A stretch of 64,000 nucleotides of DNA from Paenibacillus sabuli. Lineage in GTDB: Bacteria; Bacillota; Bacilli; Paenibacillales; Paenibacillaceae. The notes below the pieces were generated by a model that worked only from the letters and a program-made list of their open reading frames with translations, did no database searches and was not told the origin of the DNA. Positions 8,244 through 18,158 of this stretch are shown here, one piece after another. Within the stretch, counting starts at the first letter, position 1, and each line of letters opens with the position of its first letter. Both the position numbers and the translations under genes were made by a program. The DNA lies in the NCBI RefSeq assembly GCF_014705605.1, contig NZ_JACXIZ010000021.1, positions 1-64,000 on the forward strand, written 5' to 3'.

Positions 8244-9236
8244 CTAGACCTTGTCACCTGTTTCTTGCTCGATGAGACCGGCGAACAGCGCATGCACGAA
8301 TTGCTCGGAGTCGAACTGCTGCAGATCCTCCATTTTTTCACCCAGTCCGACGAGCTTGACGGGGAGATTGAGCTCATTGCGGATGGCGATGACAATACCG
8401 CCCTTGGCGGTGCCGTCGAGCTTGGTCAAGACCAGACCGGTCACCCCGCTCTTCTCGCCGAACAGCTTCGCCTGACTCAGCGCGTTCTGCCCGGTTGTCG
8501 AATCCAGCACGAGCAGAACCTCATGCGGCGCGCTCGGCACCTCCCGCTGAATGACCCGGAAGATCTTGTTGAGCTCCTCCATCAGATTTGTCTTGTTCTG
8601 CAGCCGGCCCGCCGTGTCGCAGAGCAGCACGTCGACGCCACGCTGTTTGGCGGCCTGGACTGCGTCGTACATGACCGCCGCGGGGTCGGAGCCGGCCTGC
8701 TGCTTGATGACGTCGACGCCGACGCGTTGTCCCCACACCTCCAGCTGCTCGATCGCTCCCGCCCGGAAGGTGTCTCCCGCCGCCAGCAGCACGCGCTTGC
8801 CTTCCGTCTTGAAGCGATGCGCCAGCTTGCCGATCGTCGTCGTTTTGCCGACGCCGTTGACGCCGACGAACAGGATGACGGTCATCCCGGAGGCAGCCAT
8901 ATTCAGCGACGGATCCTCGTCGCCGCGCAGCAGCTCGACCAGCTTCTCCGAGAGCACGGGCTGCAGCTCGGCCGCGTCCTCGATTTTGCGCTTGCGCACC
9001 TCGGCGCGCAGCTCGTCCACCAGCTCCAGCACCGTATTGACGCCGACGTCGGCGCCGATCAGGATTTCCTCCAGCTCCTCGTAGAACGCCTCGTCAATCT
9101 TCTTGCGGCGCACGATCAGATCCTCGACGCGCTCGACAAAAGCGGTCCGCGTCTTCGTCAGCCCCTCCTTGAACACGGTCGTGACCGCATCCGTTCGGGT
9201 GGAGATGCTCTCCTTTAATCGCTTGAAAAAACTCAT
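8244..9236 (-). CDS. ftsY: Signal recognition particle receptor FtsY
   Basis: Membrane-associated GTPase that docks SRP-ribosome complexes. The 330-aa protein has only a short N-terminal extension, as in Bacillales, then the N domain ([20 protein letters not shown]) and G domain: [18 protein letters not shown] (~130-147), the insertion-box region [23 protein letters not shown] and [11 protein letters not shown]. It lies 52 bases after smc in the rnc-smc-ftsY cluster. Confidence 0.98.
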   Translation of the reverse strand: MSFFKRLKESISTRTDAVTTVFKEGLTKTRTAFVERVEDLIVRRKKIDEAFYEELEEILIGADVGVNTVLELVDELRAEVRKRKIEDAAELQPVLSEKLVELLRGDEDPSLNMAASGMTVILFVGVNGVGKTTTIGKLAHRFKTEGKRVLLAAGDTFRAGAIEQLEVWGQRVGVDVIKQQAGSDPAAVMYDAVQAAKQRGVDVLLCDTAGRLQNKTNLMEELNKIFRVIQREVPSAPHEVLLVLDSTTGQNALSQAKLFGEKSGVTGLVLTKLDGTAKGGIVIAIRNELNLPVKLVGLGEKMEDLQQFDSEQFVHALFAGLIEQETGDKV

Positions 9237-9288
9237 GCCCAGCTCTTCCTTTCCTCATTCAGGTTATGCGGTACCTGTCTTTTGAAGC

Positions 9289-12200
9289 TCAGGCAGACAC
9301 GGCCTCTTCGTCGTCCAGTCTGACCGAGACGAGCTTGGAGACGCCGCCCTCCTCCATCGTGACGCCGTACAGCACGTCCGCCTCTTCCATCGTTCCTTTG
9401 CGGTGGGTGACGACGATGAACTGCGTCAGTCCCGAAAATTCACGCAAATATTGCGCAAAACGCGCCACATTGGCTTCGTCCAGCGCCGCCTCGACCTCGT
9501 CGAGCACACAGAACGGAACCGGCTTCACCTGCAAAATCGCAAACAACAACGCAATTGCCGTAAGCGCGCGCTCCCCGCCCGAGAGCAGCTGCAGGTTTTG
9601 CAGCTTTTTACCCGGCGGCTGGGCGACAATATCGATTCCGGTGTCCAGCACGCGATCCGGCTCAGCCAAGACCAAATCGGCGCGACCGCCGCCGAACAGC
9701 TTGGCGAAGACGACCACGAAATGGCCGCGGATCGCCTCGAACGTCTCGCGGAAACGACGGCCCATCTCCTCGTCCATCTCGGCGATGACCTCGTAAAGCG
9801 TCGTCTTGGCTTCGATCAAATCCTGCTTCTGCTCGTCCAGGAACTCGTAGCGCTCCTTCACCCGCGCGTGCTCGTCGATCGCGCCGAGGTTGACCTCGCC
9901 CAGCATCGTGATGCGACGCTTCAGCTCCCGCACCTCCTGCCCCGCCGCCTGGACGTCCTCCGGCACCGGATAGCGCTCCTTCGCCAGCTCGAAGCTGAGC
10001 GCGTAATCTTCGCTTAATTTGCGCAGCAGGTTGTCCAGCTCGACATCGAGCCGGTTGGCGGCGATTTCCGCCTGCCGCATCTGCTCCTCGACCTGGCGCA
10101 GCCGATTGCGCTGCTCTTTGGTCTCGCTCTCGCCCTCCTCCAGCTGCTGCATGAAGGCGGCACGCTCGGCACGCTTGAAGTCGGTCTGCTCGGCGGTCTC
10201 CTGCTTCTTGATGCGCAATCGGTTCAGCTCCTCGAGCTGGGCCGTCTGCTCGGCGGCGTGCCGCTCCTGCTCCTCGTCCTGACGCTCCTGCATGGCCCGG
10301 AGCGCGCCAAGCTCCTGCTTCGCCCGCTGCACCTCGCCGCGGATCCGCGCCGCCTGATCCTCGAAGGAATGCTTCTCTTGCTCGGTTTTCGCCACTGCAA
10401 TCTTCAGATCGGTCAGCTGCCCCTGCAACTCTTCCTTGGCGGATTCGCTTGCTTTGCGTCGCTGTTCCGCATCGGCGATCGCCTGCTGCAGCCGCTGCTC
10501 GGCATCCGTCAGCTCGGCCAGCCGCTGCTCCGCCGCCTTGGCAGTCTCCGCCAGGCTGCTCTGCTCCGCCAACTGGCCGCTGCTGTCCGCCTCCCCTAGC
10601 TGCCGCTGCTCATCCAGGTGCCGCGTTTCGACCTCCAGCTGCTGCAGCCCGGCGCGCACCTGCTGCTCCTCGATGCGTCTGCGCTCCCCGCGCTCGCGCA
10701 GCTCCTCCACATTCTGCGCACGTATCGAGAGCTCCTTGCGCACATCCGAGATGCGGTCCTTGAGCGTGTCCAACTGCTCCGCCGCCGCCTTGATCTGGGT
10801 GTCGAGCTGCTCGATCTGGCGCTGCCGGCCGAGCAGCTTGGCCCCTTTTCGCTGCAAGCTGCCGCCGGTCATCGAGCCGCCCGCGTTGACGACGTCGCCC
10901 TCCAGCGTGACGACGCGGAAGCGGTAGTGCGCGCGCGAGGCGATTCGGTTGGCCTGCTCCAGATTCTCCGCAATCAGAACGTTGCCGAGCAGGTTGCCGA
11001 CGATCGAGCGATAGGCTTCCTTGCTGCGGACCAGCTCGGCGGCCACCCCCACGAATCCGTCCAGCCCCTCCACGACGCGGCGATCGCTCTCCGAGATCGA
11101 GCGGCTGCGAATAACGTCGAGCGGCAGGAAGGTCGCCCGGCCGAGCTGGCGGCTCTTCAAGTAGTGAATAGCCGCGCGCGCGCTGCGCTCGTCCTCCATG
11201 ACGATATGCTGCAGCGCGCCGCCGAGCGCGGTCTCCACCGCCACCTCGAGGCGCTGCGGCACCTCGATCAGCTCCGCGACCGCGCCGCGCACGCCGTCCA
11301 GTCCGCCGGAGCTGCGGCGCGAGGCGCGCAAGACCTCGCGCACGCCGTGCATGAAGCCGTCGAGATCCTGCTCCATTTCCTTCATCGTATCGCGCCTGGA
11401 AGTAAGCGCATCATGCTGCTGCTCCTGCTTGCGCAGCAGGCCTTGCGCCTCCTGCTGGAGCTGCTGCAGGGAAGCGATCCGCTCGTTCTCCTCGAGATAG
11501 CGGGCACGCACCTGCTCCAGCTCCGTCAGCACCGCATCCAGCTTGTCCTGCAATTGCTTGCGGCGACCGTCCAACTGCTCGGTCTGCTCGGCCCATTTCG
11601 CCTGTTCCCCGCCGAGACGCTCCAGCCGCTTGCCGAGCGCCTCCTGCTGCTGCGCGGCATAGCGAATCTCGTTGCGCGCCTGCGCCATCCGGCTCAGCAC
11701 ATCGAGCAGTTCGCCCTTCAAGCTCTCCTCCGCGCTGTCGCCGGCCTCGCCGGCCACCCCGCTGAGCGCCTCCTGTTCCTGCGCCAGCCGCGCGCGCAGA
11801 CCGGTCAGCTCGCTGCCGAGCGCCGCCCCCTTGCCGCGCAGCTCCGCTTCCTCGGCGGTGAGCTCGGCGATACGCGTCTCCTGCTGGACCTGATTCTCCT
11901 CCGCCTGCGTCCGGTTCTGCTCGAGATTGCGCTTGCGTTCGCGCAGCACCTCGCCGTAGCCCTCGCACTTCTCGTACTCCTCGCTGTAGGCGAGCATCTG
12001 GGCATGCAGCGCATCGAGCGCCTGCTCCGTGTCGCGCAGTTGCAGCCGCTCGCGCTCCAGCGCGGCGTCGTGCTTGCTTACCACGGATGACAAAACAAGC
12101 TGTTCCTCCTTCAGCTTGGACAGCTTGTCGTTTTGCGCCTCCCACGAGCTGTGCACCTGTTCGATCTGATGCACGTACATCGCGATTTCCTTCGTTTTGA

Positions 12201-12864
12201 GCTGCTCCTTCAAGTCCTTGAAGTGAATTGCCTTGTCTGCCTGCTCCTTCAGCGGCTCGAGCTGATCCTCGAGCTCGGCGACCAGGTCGCTGATGCGCAG
12301 CAAGTTCTGCTCCGTATCGTCAAGCTTGCGCTTGGCCTCGCGCTTGCGGGACTTGAATTTGACGATGCCCGAGGCTTCTTCAAAAATGCCGCGCCGGTCC
12401 TCCGAGCGCGTGCTGAGAATCTCCTCGATCCGTCCCTGGCCAATGATGGAATAAGCCTCCTTGCCAATGCCCGTATCCATGAACAATTCGGTGATGTCCT
12501 TGAGCCGGCAAGCCTGCTTGTTGATTAAATATTCACTGTCCCCGCTGCGGTGCACCCGCCGCGTCACCGTGACTTCGTTGTATTCAAGCGGGAGCGCCTG
12601 ATCGCTGTTGTCCAGCGTCAAGGACACCTCGCCATAGTTGACCGCCTTGCGCGCGTCGCTGCCGGCAAAAATAATGTCTTCCATCTTTCCGCCGCGCAGA
12701 CTTTTGGCGCTCTGCTCGCCCAGCACCCATCTGATGCCGTCGGAAATATTGCTCTTTCCGCTGCCGTTGGGGCCGACTACCGCCGTGATGCCGGGTACGA
12801 ATTCGAGCTCCGTCCGGTCGGCAAATGATTTGAAGCCGGATAGTTCAATGCGTTTCAAAAACAT
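9289..12864 (-). CDS. smc: Chromosome partition ATPase SMC
   Basis: Condensin subunit that extrudes DNA loops from origin-proximal ParB sites with ScpA/ScpB. The 1191-aa protein has the full architecture: Walker A GPNGSGKSN (31-39), a coiled coil, the hinge around residues 500-680 (GGLDGVRGAVAELIEV, GNVLIAENLEQA and GSMTGGSL), a second Glu/Gln/Ala-rich coiled coil, the signature LLSGGERALTAIALLFAI and Walker B FCVLDEVEAALDEAN. The coiled coils explain the very long antisense open frames here, which are not genes. It follows rnc; a 21-bp hairpin lies between. Confidence 0.98.
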   Translation of the reverse strand: MFLKRIELSGFKSFADRTELEFVPGITAVVGPNGSGKSNISDGIRWVLGEQSAKSLRGGKMEDIIFAGSDARKAVNYGEVSLTLDNSDQALPLEYNEVTVTRRVHRSGDSEYLINKQACRLKDITELFMDTGIGKEAYSIIGQGRIEEILSTRSEDRRGIFEEASGIVKFKSRKREAKRKLDDTEQNLLRISDLVAELEDQLEPLKEQADKAIHFKDLKEQLKTKEIAMYVHQIEQVHSSWEAQNDKLSKLKEEQLVLSSVVSKHDAALERERLQLRDTEQALDALHAQMLAYSEEYEKCEGYGEVLRERKRNLEQNRTQAEENQVQQETRIAELTAEEAELRGKGAALGSELTGLRARLAQEQEALSGVAGEAGDSAEESLKGELLDVLSRMAQARNEIRYAAQQQEALGKRLERLGGEQAKWAEQTEQLDGRRKQLQDKLDAVLTELEQVRARYLEENERIASLQQLQQEAQGLLRKQEQQHDALTSRRDTMKEMEQDLDGFMHGVREVLRASRRSSGGLDGVRGAVAELIEVPQRLEVAVETALGGALQHIVMEDERSARAAIHYLKSRQLGRATFLPLDVIRSRSISESDRRVVEGLDGFVGVAAELVRSKEAYRSIVGNLLGNVLIAENLEQANRIASRAHYRFRVVTLEGDVVNAGGSMTGGSLQRKGAKLLGRQRQIEQLDTQIKAAAEQLDTLKDRISDVRKELSIRAQNVEELRERGERRRIEEQQVRAGLQQLEVETRHLDEQRQLGEADSSGQLAEQSSLAETAKAAEQRLAELTDAEQRLQQAIADAEQRRKASESAKEELQGQLTDLKIAVAKTEQEKHSFEDQAARIRGEVQRAKQELGALRAMQERQDEEQERHAAEQTAQLEELNRLRIKKQETAEQTDFKRAERAAFMQQLEEGESETKEQRNRLRQVEEQMRQAEIAANRLDVELDNLLRKLSEDYALSFELAKERYPVPEDVQAAGQEVRELKRRITMLGEVNLGAIDEHARVKERYEFLDEQKQDLIEAKTTLYEVIAEMDEEMGRRFRETFEAIRGHFVVVFAKLFGGGRADLVLAEPDRVLDTGIDIVAQPPGKKLQNLQLLSGGERALTAIALLFAILQVKPVPFCVLDEVEAALDEANVARFAQYLREFSGLTQFIVVTHRKGTMEEADVLYGVTMEEGGVSKLVSVRLDDEEAVSA

Positions 12865-12970
12865 GGATGGCCTTCACCTCACCCGCTCATTGTACCATAC
12901 TCCCGAATCTCGCAAAACGCCTCCGGCGAAAAGGCCGGCCGTTCCCGGCCTCGCATGCCCGCTATGCCCA

Positions 12971-13018
12971 AGCAAGCTCACAGGCCCCGACATCGCTGTC
13001 GGAGCCTGTGGGCTTGCT
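12971..13018 (-). other. Long hairpin between rnc and smc
   Basis: The two arms (12971-12991 and 12998-13018) pair over 21 positions with one C-A mismatch and one G-T, around a 6-base loop. It starts 2 bases after the rnc stop codon. No T-run follows on the minus strand, so it is not a classic terminator. A duplex this long in the rnc transcript is a candidate RNase III cleavage site. Confidence 0.6.
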
Positions 13019-13020
13019 CG

Positions 13021-13716
13021 CTATTGCGCCAGCAGCTTGCGCCAGGCCTCGGAAGCGGCCTGCTGCTCGGCTTCTTTTTTGGTGCGGCCGCTGCCTCTGC
13101 CCCATACTTGCTCGTTGAGGCACACCTCGACGACAAATTCGCGGTCATGCGCCGGTCCGCGTTCTTCGATGACGCGGTACTCGACCGGACCCAGACCGCC
13201 GTGCTGGGCGCGTTCCTGCAGCTTCGACTTGAAATCCTTGACGAGCATCGGTTCGTCGCCGTCGATATGCGGAAACACGCGCTCCTGTAAAAAATGGCGC
13301 ACCCGCTCCAGACCCTGATCCAAATAGAGCGCGCCGATGAACGATTCAAACAGATCCGCCAGCAGCGAGGGCCGCTGCCGACCGCCGAGCTGCTCCTCGC
13401 CGCGCCCGAGCAGCACATACGAACCGAAATCCAGCAGCTCGGCAAATCGTGCCAGCGAGGGCTCGCAGACGATCGAGGCGCGCATCCGTGTCAACTCGCC
13501 TTCCGGCCGGGTCGGATACGTATCATAGAGATAATCCGAGACGAGCAGCTGCAGCACGGCGTCGCCGAGAAACTCCAGGCGTTCGTTGTCGGCAATCGCG
13601 CCGTGCCGGTGCTCGTTCACATAAGACGTGTGTGTAAACGCCTGCCGCAGCAGCGCGCCCTGCGCGAAGCGAAGGTCGAGCCACTGCTGCAGCTCTTGAA
13701 ATCGGCTACGCTTCAT
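13021..13716 (-). CDS. rnc: Ribonuclease III
   Basis: Double-strand-specific endonuclease for rRNA maturation and mRNA/antisense turnover. The 231-aa protein has the catalytic domain signature [21 protein letters not shown] (about 43-63) with the metal-binding Glu/Asp, a second acidic pair in [17 protein letters not shown], and a C-terminal double-stranded RNA-binding domain (about 155-228) ending in [17 protein letters not shown]. Its start overlaps the fabF stop by 11 bases, placing it at the junction of the lipid genes and smc-ftsY. Confidence 0.97.
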   Translation of the reverse strand: MKRSRFQELQQWLDLRFAQGALLRQAFTHTSYVNEHRHGAIADNERLEFLGDAVLQLLVSDYLYDTYPTRPEGELTRMRASIVCEPSLARFAELLDFGSYVLLGRGEEQLGGRQRPSLLADLFESFIGALYLDQGLERVRHFLQERVFPHIDGDEPMLVKDFKSKLQERAQHGGLGPVEYRVIEERGPAHDREFVVEVCLNEQVWGRGSGRTKKEAEQQAASEAWRKLLAQ

Positions 13717-14947
13717 ACTTCCGCATCACAATGGTGGCATTGTGACCGCCAAAGCCGAACGAATTGGAAATCGCCGTTCGCACGTTCGCCTGGCGCGGCG
13801 CATTCGGCACATAGTCGAGATCGCACTCCGGATCCTGATCGTCCAGATTAATGGTCGGAGCGATCTGCCCATAGTACAGCGTGAGCGCCACGATGATCCC
13901 TTCGACGCCGCCGGCTGCGCCGAGCAGATGCCCGGTCATCGATTTGGTCGAGCTGACGGCCAGCTTGTAGGCATGCTCGCCAAACGCCTTTTTGACCGCA
14001 GTCGTCTCCGAACGATCGCCGACCGGGGTCGACGTGCCATGGGCATTGATGTACTCCACTTCCTCCGGCGCGATCTCGGCATCGCGCAGCGCTTGGGTCA
14101 TGCAGCGCGCTGCGCCGTCGGGATCGGGATCGGTCATATGGTGGGCGTCGCCGCTCATTCCGTAGCCGATCACTTCGCCATAGATGCGCGCGCCGCGCGC
14201 GAGCGCATGCTCGAGCGATTCCAGGATCAGGACGCCCGCGCCCTCGCCCATGACGAATCCGTCGCGCCCGGTATCGAACGGTCGGCTCGCCTTGTCTGGC
14301 TCCTCGTTGCGGGTCGACATCGCCCGCATGGCGCAAAAGCCGGCCATGCCGGTCGGACGAATCGTCGCTTCGGCGCCGCCGCAGATCATCACGTCGGCCA
14401 TGCCGCGCTGGATCAGCTTGTACGAATCGCCAATCGAATGCGTGCCCGTTGCGCAGGCGGTCACCGCCGTCGAATTCGGACCTTTGGCCCCGAGCGTCAT
14501 CGAGACTTGCCCGGAGGCCATGTTGGCAATCATCATCGGGATGAAGAACGGACTGACCCGCTTCGGCCCTTTTTCCAGCAGCAGATTATGCTGATCCTCC
14601 CAGGTGCCGAGGCCACCAATTCCGGAGCCGATCATGACGCCCGCCCGCTCGGCCTCTACGCCTTCTCCGATCGTCAGTCCGGCATCCTTTATCGCCTTCA
14701 GACTGGCCACTACCGCGAATTGAACGAAGCGGTCCATGCGGCGCGCTTCCTTCTTGTCGATACCGAATGCGGTCGGATCGAAGTTTTTGATCTCGGCCGC
14801 GATACGGGTCGGATACTCCGATACGTCGAATGCTTCGATCAGCGATACGCCCGACTTGCCGCCGAGCAGATTGGCCCAGAATGGCTCCAGCTCGTGACCC
14901 AGCGAAGTCATGACGCCCATGCCGGTTACTACGACGCGTTGCTTCAA
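13706..14947 (-). CDS. fabF: Beta-ketoacyl-ACP synthase II
   Basis: Condenses malonyl-ACP with growing acyl-ACP in fatty-acid elongation. The start chosen is the TTG at 14947 (reading [17 protein letters not shown]), 9 bases after GAGG; another TTG two codons upstream touches the ribosome site. The product is 413 aa. The catalytic Cys is in [18 protein letters not shown] (about 165), the two His are in [12 protein letters not shown] and [14 protein letters not shown], and the C-terminal [13 protein letters not shown] loop is intact. It follows acpP and overlaps rnc. Confidence 0.96.
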   Translation of the reverse strand: MKQRVVVTGMGVMTSLGHELEPFWANLLGGKSGVSLIEAFDVSEYPTRIAAEIKNFDPTAFGIDKKEARRMDRFVQFAVVASLKAIKDAGLTIGEGVEAERAGVMIGSGIGGLGTWEDQHNLLLEKGPKRVSPFFIPMMIANMASGQVSMTLGAKGPNSTAVTACATGTHSIGDSYKLIQRGMADVMICGGAEATIRPTGMAGFCAMRAMSTRNEEPDKASRPFDTGRDGFVMGEGAGVLILESLEHALARGARIYGEVIGYGMSGDAHHMTDPDPDGAARCMTQALRDAEIAPEEVEYINAHGTSTPVGDRSETTAVKKAFGEHAYKLAVSSTKSMTGHLLGAAGGVEGIIVALTLYYGQIAPTINLDDQDPECDLDYVPNAPRQANVRTAISNSFGFGGHNATIVMRKYEA

Positions 14948-15081
14948 GTTCAATCACCTCGATTAGGACAACGGCGTGGCTGCTCGCCAATGCCGATTGA
15001 TGGTAAACGCAAGCTAAATTTATAGGAAAGCCAGTTGTTGCACCTTGTTATCATCATCAGGGGGTGTTTGCGAATGGAGAG

Positions 15082-15105
15082 AAGTCCCGTTATGCAACGG
15101 GACTT
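15082..15105 (-). terminator. Hairpin after acpP
   Basis: A perfect 10-bp inverted repeat (AAGTCCCGTT / AACGGGACTT, 4-base loop) lies 13 bases beyond the acpP stop. The minus-strand sequence after it (CTCTCC) is only weakly T-rich, so it may stabilise or attenuate rather than fully terminate. Confidence 0.5.
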
Positions 15106-15118
15106 TGCTTTGTACGGC

Positions 15119-15352
15119 CTACGTATGAGATTGTATGTAATTCACTACTTCTCCCACCGTGGTAATTTTCTCCGCATCTTCATCGGAGATCTCCAAGTCG
15201 AACTCGTCTTCCAATTCCATGACCAATTCCACAACGTCGAGCGAATCAGCGCCAAGGTCGTCCTTGAACGAAGCTTCCATGTTGACTTCAGCTTCTTCAA
15301 CGCCAAGGCGGTCGACGACGATGCGTTTTACGCGGTCAAATACGTCGGACAT
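15119..15352 (-). CDS. acpP: Acyl carrier protein
   Basis: Carries growing acyl chains on 4'-phosphopantetheine. The 77-aa acidic helical protein ([17 protein letters not shown]) has the modification Ser in [15 protein letters not shown]. The ATG at 15352 has AGGAGGTGA at good spacing; an upstream in-frame GTG overlaps that site and is rejected. It lies 85 bases after fabG in the order fapR-plsX-fabH-fabD-fabG-acpP-fabF. Confidence 0.98.
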   Translation of the reverse strand: MSDVFDRVKRIVVDRLGVEEAEVNMEASFKDDLGADSLDVVELVMELEDEFDLEISDEDAEKITTVGEVVNYIQSHT

Positions 15353-15437
15353 CCGGTTCACCTCCTTCTGGTATTATACGAGAATTGTGGACAAATTGCC
15401 ACAAGCTTAATCCGTCTTTTTGGAATCGGCTTCAGGC

Positions 15438-16190
15438 TTAGCCCATGTACATTCCGCCGTCGACGTGGACGGTCTGACCGGTCATGTAAGCCGCCGCGTC
15501 CGAGGCCAAAAACCGCACCGCGGCCGCGATATCTGCCGGACGCCCGAATCGCGCCAGCGGAATCTGGGCAGCCAGTTGGCCGCGCATATCGTCCGGCAGC
15601 TTGCCCGTCATCTCGGTCTCGATGAAGCCCGGCGCGACGCAGTTGACCGTGATGCCGCGCGAGGCGAGCTCGCGCGCCGACGCTTTGGTGAGCCCGATCA
15701 CGCCGGCCTTGGCGGCGACGTAATTGGCCTGTCCCGGATTGCCCAAAGCACCGACAACCGAGGAAATATTGATAATGGTGCCCGAGCGCTGCTTCATCAT
15801 CGGTCGCGTGACGGCCTTGATGCCGTTGAACACACCCTTGAGATTCGTTTCGATCACCTGATCGAATTCCTCTTCCTTCATGCGCATGAGCAGATTGTCG
15901 CGGGTAATCCCGGCATTGTTGACCAGAATGTCGACCCCGCCCAGCTCGGCGATGACGCGCTCCACCATGGCCTGGCATTCGTCCGCCTTGCCGACGTTGG
16001 CCTGCGCCAGCACGGCGCGGCGGCCGAGCGCCTCGATCGCATCCACCGTCTCGCGGGCCGCCGCCTCGCTGCCGGCATAGTTGACTGCCACATCGGCGCC
16101 GGCTTCGGCCAGCGCCACGGCGATCGCCCGGCCGATGCCGCGCGACGCGCCCGTGACCAGCGCGCGCTTGCCCGTCAGATCTCCATACAT
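15438..16190 (-). CDS. fabG: 3-oxoacyl-ACP reductase
   Basis: NADPH-dependent short-chain dehydrogenase that reduces beta-ketoacyl-ACP. The 250-aa form starts at the ATG at 16190 ([20 protein letters not shown]), 8 bases after AGGAGGGG; an earlier in-frame codon at 16250 lies inside fabD. It shows the cofactor loop [16 protein letters not shown], the catalytic Ser in [14 protein letters not shown] and the YVAAKAGV Tyr-Lys pair. The C-terminus [10 protein letters not shown] is typical. Confidence 0.97.
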   Translation of the reverse strand: MYGDLTGKRALVTGASRGIGRAIAVALAEAGADVAVNYAGSEAAARETVDAIEALGRRAVLAQANVGKADECQAMVERVIAELGGVDILVNNAGITRDNLLMRMKEEEFDQVIETNLKGVFNGIKAVTRPMMKQRSGTIINISSVVGALGNPGQANYVAAKAGVIGLTKASARELASRGITVNCVAPGFIETEMTGKLPDDMRGQLAAQIPLARFGRPADIAAAVRFLASDAAAYMTGQTVHVDGGMYMG

Positions 16191-16212
16191 ATATTTCGCC
16201 CCTCCTGTCGCT

Positions 16213-17142
16213 TTAGTCCTGCAGCGCTGCTTCGAGGCTGTCCAGATCATTGACCGTGACGACCTTGACGCCGCGATCGATCTTGCGGATCAGCCCGGTG
16301 AGGACCGTGCCCGAGCCCAGCTCGACGAAGGTGTCGACGCCAGACGCGATCATCGTGCGCACACTGTCCTCCCAGAGCACCGGAGAGACGACCTGGCGCA
16401 CGAGCAGCTCGCGGATCGTCTCCACCGCGTTCACCGGCTGCGCCGTCACATTGGCAATCAGCGGGGTCGATGCGTCCTGCATCGGCAGGGACCGCAGCGC
16501 CTCTTCCAGCCTCCGGGCGGCCGGCTCCATCAGCGAGGAGTGAAACGGCCCGCTCACCTCCAGCGGGATGGCCCGTTTGGCCCCTGCCTCCTTGGCACGC
16601 GCCGCGACCGCCGCCACGCCCGCCGCCGAGCCGGAGACGACGATCTGTCCCGGACAATTTACATTGGCCAGCTCCACGACGCCGACCTCCGAGCTAACTT
16701 GGCCGCACAGCTCGCGCAGCACTTCGCGCTCGGCGCCGAGCACCGCCGCCATCGCGCCCTGGCCGCTCGGCACAGCCTGCTCCATGAACTCGCCGCGCAG
16801 ACGCACGATGCGGACCGCGTCCTCAAAGCCCAGCACACCGGCCGCCAGCAATGCGCTGTACTCGCCCAGACTGTGCCCGGCGACATAATCCGCGCCGGGA
16901 CGGCGCGTCCGATAGACTTCCAGCAGCGCAGCGCTCACCGCGAGCAGCGCCGGCTGCGTATTCGCCGTTTGGCGCAGCTGCTCCTCCGGCCCCTCGAAGA
17001 TCAGCTTCGAGAGCGGAAAGCCCAGCGCCTCGTCGGCGCGGCTCAGCAGCGCTTGCGCAGCCGGATACTTGGCGCATACCTCCTTGCCCATGCCGACCGC
17101 TTGCGCGCCTTGACCGGGAAATACAAATGCGACTTTACTCAT
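16213..17142 (-). CDS. fabD: Malonyl-CoA:ACP transacylase
   Basis: Transfers malonyl groups from CoA to ACP. The 309-aa protein begins [17 protein letters not shown], has the nucleophile Ser in [14 protein letters not shown] (about 92), and the active-site His in [12 protein letters not shown] (about 200). It follows fabH by 19 bases and precedes fabG by 22. Expected to be under FapR control through the fapR promoter. Confidence 0.97.
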   Translation of the reverse strand: MSKVAFVFPGQGAQAVGMGKEVCAKYPAAQALLSRADEALGFPLSKLIFEGPEEQLRQTANTQPALLAVSAALLEVYRTRRPGADYVAGHSLGEYSALLAAGVLGFEDAVRIVRLRGEFMEQAVPSGQGAMAAVLGAEREVLRELCGQVSSEVGVVELANVNCPGQIVVSGSAAGVAAVAARAKEAGAKRAIPLEVSGPFHSSLMEPAARRLEEALRSLPMQDASTPLIANVTAQPVNAVETIRELLVRQVVSPVLWEDSVRTMIASGVDTFVELGSGTVLTGLIRKIDRGVKVVTVNDLDSLEAALQD

Positions 17143-17161
17143 TGCCGCCTCCTCTCACAAG

Positions 17162-18148
17162 CTACCATACCAACACCGCCGCGCCCCATGTCAGACCGCC
17201 GCCGAAGCCGACGAGCACCAGCGTGTCGCCGTCCTTCACCCGCTCCTGCTCGATCGCCTCCGCGAGCGCGATCGGAATCGAAGCCGCGGACACATTGCCG
17301 TACCGGTCCAAATTAATCATGCATTTGTCCGCCCCCAGCTCAAGGCGATTAAGCGCGGACTGAATGATTCGAATATTCGCCTGATGGGGCACCAGCAGGT
17401 CGACATCGGATTTGTCCAATCCCGCCTTGCGAAGCGCTTGCTCCGCCGCGCTGCCCATGATCCGGACCGCGAATTTGAACACGTCGCTGCCCGCCATCTC
17501 GATGAAGTGACGCCGCTCGCGCACGCTGTCTGCCGAGGCCGGCATCCGCGAACCGCCGGCGGACACCTGCAGCAGATTCCCCCCTGCACCGTCCGCCCCC
17601 AGCTCGAAGGAGCGGAAGCCTCGTCCCTCGGCGACCGGTCCGAGCACGACCGCTCCGGCCCCGTCGCCGAATAGAATACACGTGTTGCGGTCCGTATAGT
17701 CGGTGATCCGCGAGAGGCATTCCGCCCCTACGACCAAAGCATGCCGATACATGCCGGTGCCGATCATTGCGCTCGCCGTAGCCAAGCTGTAAATGAAACC
17801 GGAGCACGCCGCGCCAAGATCGAAGGCGGCGGCCTGCGAGGCGCCCAGCTTGTCTTGCAGAATGCAAGCCGTCGAAGGGAAGTGCTTGTCCGGCGTAATC
17901 GTCGCGACAATAATCAGATCGAGTTGAGCGGCCGTGACGCCCGCTGCGTCAAGCGCCTTCACGGCCGCCTCGTAGGCCAGATCCGAGGTAGCTTGCTCGT
18001 TCGCAGCGATCCGGCGCTCGCGAATGCCGGTCCGCGTGACGATCCACTCATCATTGGTTTCGACCATTTGCTCCAGTTCCTGGTTGGTCAGAATGCGCTC
18101 GGGCACGTATTTACCGGCTCCGAGTATTCCGACTGCCTGCACACTCAT
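17162..18148 (-). CDS. fabH: Beta-ketoacyl-ACP synthase III
   Basis: Starts fatty-acid synthesis by condensing acyl-CoA with malonyl-ACP; in branched-chain species it favours branched primers. The 328-aa protein has the catalytic triad Cys (FDLGAACSGFIYSLA, C115), His (LLVPHQANIRII) and Asn (RYGNVSAASIPIAL). The N-terminal GAGKYVPERILTN and GIRERRIA are typical. In B. subtilis fabHA and fabHB lie elsewhere; here fabH is inside the plsX-fabD operon, 10 bases after plsX, as in many other Firmicutes. Confidence 0.97.
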   Translation of the reverse strand: MSVQAVGILGAGKYVPERILTNQELEQMVETNDEWIVTRTGIRERRIAANEQATSDLAYEAAVKALDAAGVTAAQLDLIIVATITPDKHFPSTACILQDKLGASQAAAFDLGAACSGFIYSLATASAMIGTGMYRHALVVGAECLSRITDYTDRNTCILFGDGAGAVVLGPVAEGRGFRSFELGADGAGGNLLQVSAGGSRMPASADSVRERRHFIEMAGSDVFKFAVRIMGSAAEQALRKAGLDKSDVDLLVPHQANIRIIQSALNRLELGADKCMINLDRYGNVSAASIPIALAEAIEQERVKDGDTLVLVGFGGGLTWGAAVLVW

Positions 18149-18158
18149 AACGTCACAC

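Noticed and set aside
9403-12850. Long plus-strand open frames opposite smc
   Set aside because: They mirror Glu/Gln/Leu-rich coiled-coil codons in GC-rich DNA and show no family features.
13706-14990. Antisense open frames across fabF
   Set aside because: They are mirror frames of a confidently identified gene and have no ribosome sites.
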